A stretch of 64,000 nucleotides of DNA from Sulfuricella sp035530375. GTDB taxonomy: Bacteria > Pseudomonadota > Gammaproteobacteria > Burkholderiales > Sulfuricellaceae. A program made the position numbers and the translations under genes. The stretch spans positions 1 through 64,000 of the forward strand of contig DATKUY010000038.1 of assembly GCA_035530375.1 (NCBI GenBank), in the 5' to 3' direction. This document shows, piece after piece, positions 38,387 through 47,298 of this stretch. Positions within the stretch are counted from its first letter, which is position 1, and each line of letters starts with the position of its first letter. A model generated the notes under the pieces. It was not told where the DNA came from, ran no database searches, and saw only the letters and a list, made by a program, of their open reading frames with translations.

Positions 38387-40210
38387 CTAGTCGAGATAGC
38401 GCGCGATATCGACTTCGTCGATCTGCTCGGCGGCGAGATGCTTTTGGGCGTAAGTCGAATAAATTTTTTCTGACAGAAACAGGTCGAACAATTCGCCGTC
38501 GATGTGGTTGTCCAGCTTCATGCGGTGCATGATGCCGATCGCCCAGTTCAGCGTGCCTGGCTTGCGATAGGGCCGGTCGGGCGCGGTGAGCGCTTCGAAG
38601 ATGTCGGCGATGGCCACGATGCGCGCCGGGACGGAAAGCTGGTCGCGCTTCAGCCCACGCGGATAACCGCGTCCGTCCATGCGCTCGTGGTGGCCGGCGG
38701 CATATTCCGTGACGTTGCGCAAAGAGCGGGGAAACGAAATTTGCGACAGCATGTTGATGGTATGGACAGCGTGATCCTCGATGATTTTCCGCTCTTCCGG
38801 GTTCAACGTACCGCGCTGAACAGAAAGATTGTAAATCTCATTTTCGGTCAGCAGCGGGAGCTCTTCGCCGCATGAATTGTGCCAGGTATTGCGGGCGATA
38901 TTCTGAATCCGCGCCACATGTTCGTCGGACGTGAATTCGGCACCCCGGTTGCATTTTTCGAGGAAGGCAAAATCCTCGTCAAGCTGGCGTAAACGCTCCT
39001 GACATATCCGCCTGGCGGCTTCCTGGTCTTTTCCCTCGGCCAGCGCGCGATAAAGGTCGATCTCCGCATCCCGGCGCAGCACCTCGAAGCGCATGGCAAT
39101 CAAGTGGATACGATTTTCGATACAATCCAGCTTGGTGGCTTTATCGACCACCCACTCCGGCGTGACCACTTTGCCGCAGTCGTGCAGCATGGCAGCAATT
39201 TGCAGGGTATTGCGCTCGTCCTCGTCCAGCACGAAATCAGCAAATGGCCCGCTGTCGGCCTGGTGCGCCATATCCGCGATCATCAGGGCAATCTCCGGCA
39301 CGCGGCGGCAGTGGCCGGCAGTGTAGGGCGATTTGGCGTCGATGGCGGTGGCGATGACGCGGACGAAGGACTGAAACATATCCTGCTCGGCGGCATAAAG
39401 CTGGGCATTGCGTAGCGCGGTGGCAGCAACGGAGGATAGCGTTTGCGCGCGTTTCAAGTCGCCCGCGGCAAAGCCATCGCTATGGCGCGAGGCCAGCACC
39501 AGCAGGCCGAGATTTTCGCCATGGGCGATCAGGGGCAGCCATAGCAACGCCCGGAAATCCGCAACTTCCCCGGCCCACAGCGGCGAAGCCGGCAAATCGT
39601 TAACGATGTCGCCGGTTTCGCGGACAGTCATTTCAGCAAACAGGCGGCTGCCCTGAAGCCGGGAAAATGCGTCTGCGGCGTTCTCGCCGAAAGACTGGAT
39701 CAACTCCAGGCTGGCGCTGTCCGGGTTGCGCAGGAAAACCGCGCCATAATCGGCGGCATCCTTGCGCCCGTCGAATTCCTTGAGCAGTGAAGCTGCCACG
39801 GCGGTGGGCTTGAGGAAATGGTTGAGCTCGGTAACGGCGCGTTGCAGCAAAGCCATCTCGCGGTAGCTTTCGAGCGTTTCGCGCGCGACCGAACGACGCC
39901 CGTGTTCGGCCTCGAGCATCCCTTGCAGGACATGGGCGAGCAGGTCGCCCCAGGTTTGCGCCTGTGCGGTTTCGCCCCCCGCAGGCAGGCGCAGCAGCAA
40001 CGTTCCCACCCGCTCTCCTTCCAACATCAGAGGAAAGGCTTGCACATCCGGAGCACCCTCGATCAAGTCGTGGCCGGCCTCATTCATTTCCACCAGACGC
40101 TTGCCGCCAAGTTGCAGCGCCACGCCAGTGCCGGGCGGCAGCAGAGGCAGCGCCAGCTCGAACTGCCGACGCGCCCAGGCGGGTTTGAGATAGTGTTCCG
40201 CCTTGATCAT
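38387..40210 (-). CDS. GAF and HD-GYP domain protein, probable c-di-GMP phosphodiesterase
   Basis: A 607-residue soluble protein: an uncharacterised N-terminal part, GAF domain (about 120-265), then HD-GYP (about 290-560). Active-site elements are visible: HCRRVPEIALM, the HD pair in AAMLHDCGKVVTPEWVVDKATKL, and HHERMDGRGYPRGLKRDQLSVPARIVAIADIFEALTAPD written in parts here as HHERMDGRGYP and VAIADIFEALTA. Intact HD and GYP motifs predict hydrolysis of c-di-GMP. It overlaps the receiver gene by ATGA, so the two are translationally coupled. It lies in the run headed by the group 2-type hydrogenase, linking H2 sensing to c-di-GMP. Confidence 0.92.
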   Translation of the reverse strand: MIKAEHYLKPAWARRQFELALPLLPPGTGVALQLGGKRLVEMNEAGHDLIEGAPDVQAFPLMLEGERVGTLLLRLPAGGETAQAQTWGDLLAHVLQGMLEAEHGRRSVARETLESYREMALLQRAVTELNHFLKPTAVAASLLKEFDGRKDAADYGAVFLRNPDSASLELIQSFGENAADAFSRLQGSRLFAEMTVRETGDIVNDLPASPLWAGEVADFRALLWLPLIAHGENLGLLVLASRHSDGFAAGDLKRAQTLSSVAATALRNAQLYAAEQDMFQSFVRVIATAIDAKSPYTAGHCRRVPEIALMIADMAHQADSGPFADFVLDEDERNTLQIAAMLHDCGKVVTPEWVVDKATKLDCIENRIHLIAMRFEVLRRDAEIDLYRALAEGKDQEAARRICQERLRQLDEDFAFLEKCNRGAEFTSDEHVARIQNIARNTWHNSCGEELPLLTENEIYNLSVQRGTLNPEERKIIEDHAVHTINMLSQISFPRSLRNVTEYAAGHHERMDGRGYPRGLKRDQLSVPARIVAIADIFEALTAPDRPYRKPGTLNWAIGIMHRMKLDNHIDGELFDLFLSEKIYSTYAQKHLAAEQIDEVDIARYLD

Positions 40211-40590
40211 GACCGTCCCAAAATCTCGCGGGCCAAATCTAGAATTTCGTCGGGATCGAATGGCTTGGTGACGAAGCGATGTGCACCCACTTCCAGGCCG
40301 CGCACCCGATCCGATTCCTGACCCTTGGCGGTCAGCATAACGATGGTTATATCAGTCAGCACAGCATTTTTCCGTACCGCCGCGCAGACTTCATAACCGT
40401 TCATAAGCGGCATCATGACATCCAGAAACACCAGCTTGGGGTGCTCGCGTTCGATCAGCGCCAATCCTTCAGCGCCGTTGACGGCCACCAGGATTTCCGG
40501 TTCCCCTTCCAGGTCTTCCAGGGTTTGCTCAAGCAGGGAGCGGATGTGGGTTTCGTCGTCCACAATAACGATTTTTGCATTTTCACTCAT
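40207..40590 (-). CDS. Single-domain CheY-like response regulator
   Basis: A 127-residue receiver with acidic pocket IVIVDDE, phosphoacceptor Asp in LVFLDVMMPLMNGYEV, Thr in IVMLTAKG and Lys in RFVTKPFDP. There is no output domain; it probably acts by protein contact, for example on the coupled HD-GYP protein or the flagellar motor. I start at ATG 40590 with GGAGG 6 bases upstream; the frame reaches a TTG at 40602. It overlaps the end of the kinase gene by 8 bases. A start-less, truncated copy of its 5' end lies after the paralogous kinase at 43554-43598. Confidence 0.93.
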   Translation of the reverse strand: MSENAKIVIVDDETHIRSLLEQTLEDLEGEPEILVAVNGAEGLALIEREHPKLVFLDVMMPLMNGYEVCAAVRKNAVLTDITIVMLTAKGQESDRVRGLEVGAHRFVTKPFDPDEILDLAREILGRS

Positions 40591-43429
40591 CGTGTCCTCC
40601 AATAGTTATTCTGTCGTTCATTGCCATTTCTGTCCGGGTTTCGCGTGCCGCCGGCACGGGCATGATCATGACTTCCAGAGAGGGAATGGCGTTCAACATG
40701 CTTAAATCCACCTTGTTGAGCAAATCGGTAGGGATCAACAGCATACCCTGAAAGCCTGACCGGATGCGAATGGACAGCTCATCGATGGAGCAAAAATCCA
40801 CCTCGCAATGGGCGGTGAAGCCGCCTGGTGCCATCGCCGAATTCCGCTCCACATCGTAGAGCATCAAGAAGCGCACTTTTTTCAACTCCGCGCTTTCGCC
40901 ATCGCCCAGCAGCAAATGAATATTCTTCAGGAAACGCGACTCGTCGAGCGGCTTGCCCATGGCCAAATCCCCGCCCGCCGTTTCCCAGCCGGAGAAAGCC
41001 GAAACCACCATGATGGGAATGTGTTGCAGCTCCGGGTCGGAGCGCAGCCTGGCGATCGCAGTGCGTCCGTCCATCACCGGCATGGCGAGGTCCATGGTAA
41101 TCAGGTCGGGGCGATGCGCTTGCGCGGCACCCATGGCGGCTTGTCCGTCCGCCGCAGAAATGACGTCGTAGCCCTGTTCCTGCAATAACTGGGTGAGATA
41201 GTCGCGCACACCTACGTCATCATCCACCACCAGCACCCTGGGTTTTCCGCCCATGCCGGATGGTCTCGCCTCATACTGCTCTTCGGCGGCTGATGGCGCG
41301 ATATGCGAGGAGATGTCGGCCGCATTCGCCAGACTATCAGTGGCAGGCAACAACACGGAGAACACGCTGCCCTTGCCCGGCTGCGATTGCGCCTGGATTC
41401 TCCCGCCGTGCCGCTCGACGATCTCGCGCGAGATCGCCAATCCCAGACCGGTGCCGGCGGGTCTGTCCATCAGGGTGTCGCCATGCTTGGCCTGCTGAAA
41501 TTTGTCGAAAATCGTTTCAGCTTCTTCCGGGGGGAATCCAATGCCGCTGTCGCTGATGTCAATCTGGATCAGGTTTTCCGGGTTGAGGAAAACTTGCACC
41601 GTCACCGCGCCCCGGTCGGTAAATTTTGCGGCGTTGTTGAGCAGGTTGACCAGCACCTGCAACATGCGGTCGGCATCGCCGACGAACAGCGGCAATCCGT
41701 CCTCGATTTCAACTTTCAGTTCGACACCGGGTTTCAGATCGAACATCCCTTGCGCCGCGTTGACCGCATCGTGCACCAGCACGCCGGGCTGCACCGGCGC
41801 ATCGCGCCACTCGACCCTTCCCGCCTCGATTTTGGCCAGGTCGAGAACATCGTTGATGAGGCGGGTGAGACGGTCCGATTCCTTGAGGATGATCGCCAGA
41901 TTTTCCCGGATGCGTTCGGATTTCTTGTTCAACCCGGCGTCATCGAACGCCTGGGGGGCGAAGCTGCGGGAAAACTCGCGCTCGACCAGATGGGCGAACC
42001 CTCTGATCGAAGTGAGCGGCGTGCGCAATTCGTGGGAAACAGAGGAAAGGAAATCCGACTTCAGTTGATCGAGTTTTTGTAAACGCCGATTTGCCTCCTC
42101 CAACTCCGTATAGCTGTCGCGCAGCTTCCCTTCTGCATCTTCCGCCATCTCCTTCGCACGCAGCATCGCTTCTGTGGCCTCGTATTCAGTGGTAACGTCC
42201 TCGACTGTCCATACCGAGCCATGTGTCGGATCGATGGAGAGTGCACAGCCGCTCAGCCTGGCCCAGAAAAGAGACCCGTCTTTGTGCTGCATCTTCATGA
42301 CTCGCTGGTGGGTATTGCCGTGCACCAAATCGCGATAAGCTTCGCCGACAGCTCGATAGCTTTCCTCGTCCGGATACCAGCACCGCGTCGGTTGCCCGCA
42401 AAGCTCACCTGGGTCATAGCCTAACAACTCTTCGAGTTTGCGATTGGCTCTGACCACAACACGATCCTTGATGAAAGCAATGCCAAACGTTGACGACTCG
42501 AAAATCGCTGCCTGCTCTTCATTCGCCTTGTCCACCGCATCCTTGGCGGTCTGGAGCCGGGTCAGGATAGCCTCGGTTTTTTCGAACTGGTCGACCACCA
42601 GTTTGTTGAAGGCCCTGGCGATGCCGACGGCCTCCAAACCGCCCGTTTCCGGCAACCGGCGCCGCAGGTCGCCGCTGACCTCGATCTCGCCCATGACCCG
42701 CGCGGCATCGGCGATCGGTTGCGCAATACTCCGCGCGATAATTGTGGAAATGGCATACAGCGCCGCGCCAAGCAGCAAGACGATGAAGGCGAAACTCCAT
42801 ACCATCTTCCAGTAGAGCGCATCGATGTCGTCGATGTAGATGCCGGAACCGATGACCCAGCCCCAAGGCGCGAATTTCTTCACATAGGACATCTTCGGGA
42901 AGATTTCTTCGGTCACGCCTCCGCCTTGCTTGGGCTTGGGCCACAGATAGGTCACGTAGCCGTGGCCCGCCTTGTTTGCCACTGTGTCGAAGGCGACGAA
43001 CAAATTCATCTTGCCGTCGGTAGTCTCCACCCGGCCGTCGGTGCCCTCCTGCATGCTGGTGGCGCAATTAAACTTTGCCGAGTCCAGCACCTTGCCATCG
43101 AGGCTCGGCACGGTCGGATGCATCACCATTTTCGGCACGGGGGCGCCCAGGTCGTTGATCCAGAAATATTCCTCGCCCGCGTAGCGCAGCGTTTTGATCT
43201 CTTCGACCGCCGCCTTGCGCGCAGCGTCGCCCGTAAGCTTGCCCTGCTTTTCCTGTTGCTGGTAATAATTCAGCACGCCGTAGGCCGTCTCGACCAGATG
43301 ACGGGTCTTGAGCTTCCTCTCCTGCAGCAGATCGGTCTTCTTGCCGGCCACGATCAATATCGCAAGAACCACGAGTATCACCAGCGGCAACAGGTTTGCC
43401 AATCTGAGCTTGAACGCAATGCTCTTCAT
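40583..43429 (-). CDS. Hybrid histidine kinase: Cache, HAMP, PAS, HisKA, HATPase, receiver, novel C-terminal domain
   Basis: A 948-residue hybrid kinase. Order: TM1 (10-28), Cache_2 sensor (about 35-185, YFWINDLGAPVPKMVMHP), TM2 (about 192-215), HAMP, PAS (about 305-420), HisKA (SSVSHELRTPL), HATPase (NLLNNAAKFTDRG, GTGLGLAISREIV), receiver (about 725-845; VLVVDDDVGVRDY, DLITMDLAMPVMDG), then about 100 residues unlike any domain I know (CEVDFCSIDEL, GFQGMLLIPTDLLN, PSLEVMIMPVPA). The part from HisKA to the end is a close paralogue of the next upstream kinase. Cache_2 domains usually bind small organic acids. Confidence 0.92.
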   Translation of the reverse strand: MKSIAFKLRLANLLPLVILVVLAILIVAGKKTDLLQERKLKTRHLVETAYGVLNYYQQQEKQGKLTGDAARKAAVEEIKTLRYAGEEYFWINDLGAPVPKMVMHPTVPSLDGKVLDSAKFNCATSMQEGTDGRVETTDGKMNLFVAFDTVANKAGHGYVTYLWPKPKQGGGVTEEIFPKMSYVKKFAPWGWVIGSGIYIDDIDALYWKMVWSFAFIVLLLGAALYAISTIIARSIAQPIADAARVMGEIEVSGDLRRRLPETGGLEAVGIARAFNKLVVDQFEKTEAILTRLQTAKDAVDKANEEQAAIFESSTFGIAFIKDRVVVRANRKLEELLGYDPGELCGQPTRCWYPDEESYRAVGEAYRDLVHGNTHQRVMKMQHKDGSLFWARLSGCALSIDPTHGSVWTVEDVTTEYEATEAMLRAKEMAEDAEGKLRDSYTELEEANRRLQKLDQLKSDFLSSVSHELRTPLTSIRGFAHLVEREFSRSFAPQAFDDAGLNKKSERIRENLAIILKESDRLTRLINDVLDLAKIEAGRVEWRDAPVQPGVLVHDAVNAAQGMFDLKPGVELKVEIEDGLPLFVGDADRMLQVLVNLLNNAAKFTDRGAVTVQVFLNPENLIQIDISDSGIGFPPEEAETIFDKFQQAKHGDTLMDRPAGTGLGLAISREIVERHGGRIQAQSQPGKGSVFSVLLPATDSLANAADISSHIAPSAAEEQYEARPSGMGGKPRVLVVDDDVGVRDYLTQLLQEQGYDVISAADGQAAMGAAQAHRPDLITMDLAMPVMDGRTAIARLRSDPELQHIPIMVVSAFSGWETAGGDLAMGKPLDESRFLKNIHLLLGDGESAELKKVRFLMLYDVERNSAMAPGGFTAHCEVDFCSIDELSIRIRSGFQGMLLIPTDLLNKVDLSMLNAIPSLEVMIMPVPAARETRTEMAMNDRITIGGHDE

Positions 43430-43553
43430 CGTTCTTCCCTACAAGTAAAAATTCGTACTCCTGGCACATCCTCGCTCAGGTCTTGCCACCCTCGCCCAGA
43501 CTGCCTTGGGATAACCCGCCGTCTTGCTCGTGTCATTTACAGAATCTTGCGCG

Positions 43554-43598
43554 CACAATCGCGATTTTTGCATTTTCACTCCTCGTGTTCTCCAATAG
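43554..43598 (-). pseudogene. Remnant 5' end of a duplicated response-regulator gene
   Basis: These 45 bases are near-identical to 40561-40605, the ribosome site and first ten codons (MSENAKIVIV) of the CheY-like receiver. Here the start ATG has become AGG and the similarity stops after about ten codons. It overlaps the last codons of the kinase gene, exactly as the intact receiver overlaps its own kinase. It marks a tandem duplication of a kinase-receiver pair followed by loss of one receiver. Confidence 0.8.
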
Positions 43599-45330
43599 TC
43601 ATTCTGTCGTTCATTGCCATTTCCGTCCGGGTTTTGCGTGCCGCCGCCGGCACGGGCATGATCATGACCTCCAGCGAGGGCGTGGCATTGAGAAAGCCGA
43701 TATCGACCTGGTTGAGCAGGTCGGCCGGAATCGCCACCATGCCCTGAAATCCTGCCTGGATGCGAGCGGGCAGTTCCTTGATCGGGCAGAAACCCACTTC
43801 GCAGTAAGCGGCGAAGCCTCCCGGCACCATCGTCGGCGACCGCCCCTCTTCGTAGAGCACGAGAAAATGCACTTTTTTCGTCTCGACGTTGCCGGCGGTC
43901 GCGTCGTTCAGCAACAAATGGATGTTTTCCACAAAACGCGTTTCGTCCAGCGGCTTGCTCATGGCGACATCCCCTCCCGCCGTTTCCCAGCCGGGGATGG
44001 CCGAAATCACCATGATCGGGATACGTTTCAGCTCGGGGTCGGCGCGCAGCAGGTTGATGGCCGTGCGCCCGTCCATCACCGGCATGGCGAGATCCATGGT
44101 AATCAAATCCGGCCGGTGGCTTTTCGCGATGGCCAGCGCCGCCTGGCCGTCCGCCGCGGTAATCACCTCATATTCCTGTTCCTGCAGCAGTTGGGCGAAG
44201 TAATCGCGCACACCCGGATCGTCGTCCACCACCAGCACCTTGGGTTTACCCTCCTTGCCGGCCACAGATTCGCCAGCGGCTTCCCGATGTTTTCCCTCCT
44301 CGACGAAGGAGGCGATGCGGGAAGTGATTGCTACGGTTTCCGCCAGCCCCTCGGCGGCGGGCGGCAGCACCAGGGTGAACACGCTGCCTTGGCCGGGTTG
44401 CGATTGCGCCCATACCCGCCCGCCGTGCCGGCCGACGACTTCACGGCAAATCGCCAGCCCCAGGCCGGTTCCCTTGGGGCGATCCAGCAGGGTGTCGCCG
44501 TGCTTGGCCTGCTGGAATTTGTCGAAAATCGCCTCCGCCTCCTCCTGCGGAAACCCGATGCCGGTGTCGTGGACCTCCATCTGGATCAGCTTTTCCGGGT
44601 TGAGGAAGGCTTTCACCGTCACCGAACCCTGATCGGTAAACTTGGCGGCGTTGTTGAGCAGGTTCACCAGCACTTGCTGCATGCGGTCGGCATCGCCGAT
44701 GAATAGAGGTAATCCCGGCTGGATTTCGAGGCGTAATTCGACCGCCGGGTTCTGCTCGAACATGCCGTGCACCGCGTTGGCCGCATCCCGGATGAAGGCG
44801 GCGACCTGCAACGGGGCATCGTGCCAATCGGTTCGCCCGGCCTCGATCTTGGCCAGATCGAGGACGTCGTTGATGAGACGGGTGAGTCGCTCCGATTCCT
44901 TGAGAATGATTTTCAGGTTTTCCTCGATACGGGCGGCTTTCTTTTGCAGTCCGGCGTCTTCCCCTGCCAGCGGCGCGAAACTGCGTGTGAACTCGCGGTC
45001 GATCAACTGTGAAAATCCGCGGATGGAAGTCAGCGGGGTGCGCAATTCGTGGGAGACCGAAGAGAGGAAGTCCGACTTCAGTTGATCCAGATTTTGCAAA
45101 CGCTGGTTGGCTTCTTCCAGTTCGGCGTTGTTTTCGTTCAGGCGCTCGCCGGCGGCCTGGAGCCGGGTCAGGATGGCTTCGGTTTTTTCGAACTGCTCGA
45201 CCACCAGTTGTGCGGTGATTTCCGCTGCTTCCCGCGACACGCGGATTTCCTCGCGCAGCATGCGGTTCTCCGCTTCGAGCGCTGTGTGCCCGTCATTTCC
45301 GGCTGTCAGGGTTGGATCATGACGCTCCAT
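43576..45330 (-). CDS. Soluble hybrid histidine kinase next to the group 2-type hydrogenase
   Basis: A 584-residue cytoplasmic kinase: N-terminal coiled coil (about 20-85) without PAS, Cache or membrane segments, HisKA (SSVSHELRTPL), HATPase (NLLNNAAKFTDQG, GTGLGLAICREVV), receiver (VLVVDDDPGVRDYFAQL, DLITMDLAMPVMDG) and the same unknown C-terminal domain as its paralogue (YCEVGFCPIKEL, GFQGMVAIPADLLN, PSLEVMIMPVPA). ATG 45330 has GGAGG 9 bases upstream; it overlaps the protease gene by 14 bases. Having no sensor domain of its own and being coupled to a soluble hydrogenase, it is the best candidate to receive the H2 signal, comparable to HoxJ of regulatory hydrogenases. Confidence 0.9.
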   Translation of the reverse strand: MERHDPTLTAGNDGHTALEAENRMLREEIRVSREAAEITAQLVVEQFEKTEAILTRLQAAGERLNENNAELEEANQRLQNLDQLKSDFLSSVSHELRTPLTSIRGFSQLIDREFTRSFAPLAGEDAGLQKKAARIEENLKIILKESERLTRLINDVLDLAKIEAGRTDWHDAPLQVAAFIRDAANAVHGMFEQNPAVELRLEIQPGLPLFIGDADRMQQVLVNLLNNAAKFTDQGSVTVKAFLNPEKLIQMEVHDTGIGFPQEEAEAIFDKFQQAKHGDTLLDRPKGTGLGLAICREVVGRHGGRVWAQSQPGQGSVFTLVLPPAAEGLAETVAITSRIASFVEEGKHREAAGESVAGKEGKPKVLVVDDDPGVRDYFAQLLQEQEYEVITAADGQAALAIAKSHRPDLITMDLAMPVMDGRTAINLLRADPELKRIPIMVISAIPGWETAGGDVAMSKPLDETRFVENIHLLLNDATAGNVETKKVHFLVLYEEGRSPTMVPGGFAAYCEVGFCPIKELPARIQAGFQGMVAIPADLLNQVDIGFLNATPSLEVMIMPVPAAARKTRTEMAMNDRMTIGEHEE

Positions 45331-45745
45331 GAATGGCGACCTCCATGCTGCGTTCGGCCAGTGCGCGGATAGCCGGTTCATCCATCGCGCCCTCCGCACC
45401 GACCAGCGCGATTTCCGGCAGCGGCGCCGCGCATACCTGCGGCAACAACTGCAACAGGTAAGGCAATCCTGCGCCATGGCCATAGCGGCCGGCGTAACCG
45501 GCCACCTGTTCGCGGCTCAGCACCACAATACCGTCGGCGTCCGCCACGCCTGCCAAGGCATCGACGAACACCACGCGGCACTTGCCTTCCACCAGCCGCA
45601 GCAGATCCAGGCCGCACAAACCGCCGTCGAATACTTCGATGCCCTGCGGAATAGCGCTGCCTGTCAGGCAGTCGAACACGCGGCAACCGACGTCGTCGCC
45701 CGGAACGAAGCGGTTGCCAAGACAGATGACGGCGGTTTGGGTCAC
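45317..45745 (-). CDS. Hydrogenase maturation endopeptidase for the second hydrogenase
   Basis: A 142-residue HyaD/HoxW-type protease with ICLGNRFVPGDDVGCRVFDCL (Asp in place of the usual Glu region), DGGLCGLDLLRLV and VVFVDALAGVADADG. It has a GTG start at 45745, just after the large-subunit stop, with only a weak ribosome site. The gene lies between the large subunit of the second hydrogenase and the soluble kinase, so it presumably processes that large subunit, whose C-terminal tail begins after DPCLVCTVH. Regulatory group 2b hydrogenases lack both tail and protease, so this enzyme differs. Confidence 0.85.
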   Translation of the reverse strand: MTQTAVICLGNRFVPGDDVGCRVFDCLTGSAIPQGIEVFDGGLCGLDLLRLVEGKCRVVFVDALAGVADADGIVVLSREQVAGYAGRYGHGAGLPYLLQLLPQVCAAPLPEIALVGAEGAMDEPAIRALAERSMEVAIHGAS

Positions 45746-45749
45746 GATT

Positions 45750-47285
45750 TCAACACCGCAACGGGGTTTTATCGGCGCCGACCACATGCACCGTGCATAC
45801 CAGGCACGGGTCGAAGGAGCGCACCACATGGCCGGCTTCCACCGGGTTGTCGATATCCGCAATCGGGGTACCGATCAACGCTTCCTCCCATGGCCCGCGC
45901 ACCCCCGCATGGTCGCGCGGCGAACCGTTCCAGGCGGTGGGGGTGACGATCTGGTAGCGGGCAATCTTGCCGTCGCGAATCTCCACCCAATGCCCCAGTG
46001 CGCCGCGCGCTGCCTCGACCAGACCAAAACCGCGCCCGTCCTTGATGGGCGGAACCGGCTCGTAATAGGGTTGGTCGGGCCGCGCGGCCATTTCGCCTAG
46101 CCAACTTTCCATAGCGGCCAGCAGCGTTGCCGGACGGGTAAGACGCGCCAACTGGCGAATGACCAGGTTGGCGCCGTCGCGCCGCAGCAGGTCGCCAAAC
46201 AACGGGTCGCCGCCGACGATGCGTTCGGCCAGCGGCCCGGTTTCCGCCGGCAAGCCGGCGTAGCGCGGCGCTTTGCTCCACGAGTATTTTTTGCCGTCGG
46301 CGCCGGTGGCATGGGGAACGGTTTCGCCCTCGAACGGGTGTTTTCCGCCATCGTAATCGGCGTACCACGACGAGGCGACATGCTCCGCCACCAGGGCTTG
46401 GTCGAAGGGCTGCGCATGCCCATCCCTGGCGACGAAGCCGGATCCGACCAATTGTGTTCCCGCGCCGCTGCCGGCGACGGCGCTGTCGCCGGGCAGTTCC
46501 AGCGAACCGCAGGATAAAAAATGGCCGTGCCCCTGCCCCAAGGCGAACAGTCCAGCTTCGCGGGCGAAGCGCAGGAAGAAGCCGACATCGCTGTCGCGCT
46601 GAGCATCGCTCTCGTTCAGCCAGGCGTCGAGATCGGCGGCGCTTTGCACTGCCTGCCAGCGTTCCAGCGAACAGCCGAGCACGCTTTTTTCATACCAACT
46701 GCGATAATGTTTCAGGATATGGCGGCACTGGTTCAGTTCGGCCAGTGGCGGAATATAGGACACGCCGCCCGGCACCATGAACGAGCTGTGCGGCCACTGA
46801 CCGCCGAGAATGGCGATGATCTCCAGGAGGGTCTTGGTCTGCCGCACCACGTCGATGCAGCGCTCGCCTGCCAGCGGCGCGTAGCGCTTGACTGCCTCGG
46901 CGTATAACGAGTGCGCCGCGTAAACCGGCGCGGCGAAATCCGGCAGGAACATCAGCACCGACTGGCGCACGTCGCTCTGGCAATGCTCGACCATCAGCGT
47001 CACGTTGCGCAGCCGGACGGCATTATCCGGTAGATCGACCCCGGCGATATGGTCGAGCGCCTTGGCTGCCGCCATCAGGTGAGTGGTGCTGCATATGCCG
47101 CAGACGCGAGGGGTGATCACCAATCCATCGAGCGCGCCGCGACCCACCAGAATGTTCTCGAAGCCGCGGAACATCGTGCCTGAACTCCAGGCATCGACAA
47201 CCCGATTGTTTTCCAGTTCGACGCGGATTTCCAGGTCGCCTTCGACGCGGTTGAGGGGAATGTCGCGGATGATTCTTCTCGTCAT
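45750..47285 (-). CDS. Soluble group 2-type [NiFe] hydrogenase large subunit
   Basis: A 511-residue catalytic subunit with PRVCGICSTTHLMAA at the N-terminal Ni site and FDPCLVCTVH at the C-terminal site, followed by a short tail VVGADKTPLRC. The start LNRVEGDLEIRVELENNRVVDAWSSGTMFRGFE resembles cyanobacterial-type HupL rather than the membrane-bound enzyme. Spacing of 13 bases from the small subunit gives a standard pair. There is no cytochrome b gene nearby. The neighbouring kinases and HD-GYP protein suggest a sensory role (group 2c as used by hydrogenase classifiers), but an energy-conserving group 2a role remains possible. Confidence 0.93.
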   Translation of the reverse strand: MTRRIIRDIPLNRVEGDLEIRVELENNRVVDAWSSGTMFRGFENILVGRGALDGLVITPRVCGICSTTHLMAAAKALDHIAGVDLPDNAVRLRNVTLMVEHCQSDVRQSVLMFLPDFAAPVYAAHSLYAEAVKRYAPLAGERCIDVVRQTKTLLEIIAILGGQWPHSSFMVPGGVSYIPPLAELNQCRHILKHYRSWYEKSVLGCSLERWQAVQSAADLDAWLNESDAQRDSDVGFFLRFAREAGLFALGQGHGHFLSCGSLELPGDSAVAGSGAGTQLVGSGFVARDGHAQPFDQALVAEHVASSWYADYDGGKHPFEGETVPHATGADGKKYSWSKAPRYAGLPAETGPLAERIVGGDPLFGDLLRRDGANLVIRQLARLTRPATLLAAMESWLGEMAARPDQPYYEPVPPIKDGRGFGLVEAARGALGHWVEIRDGKIARYQIVTPTAWNGSPRDHAGVRGPWEEALIGTPIADIDNPVEAGHVVRSFDPCLVCTVHVVGADKTPLRC

Positions 47286-47298
47286 GGCAGGCTCCCGC

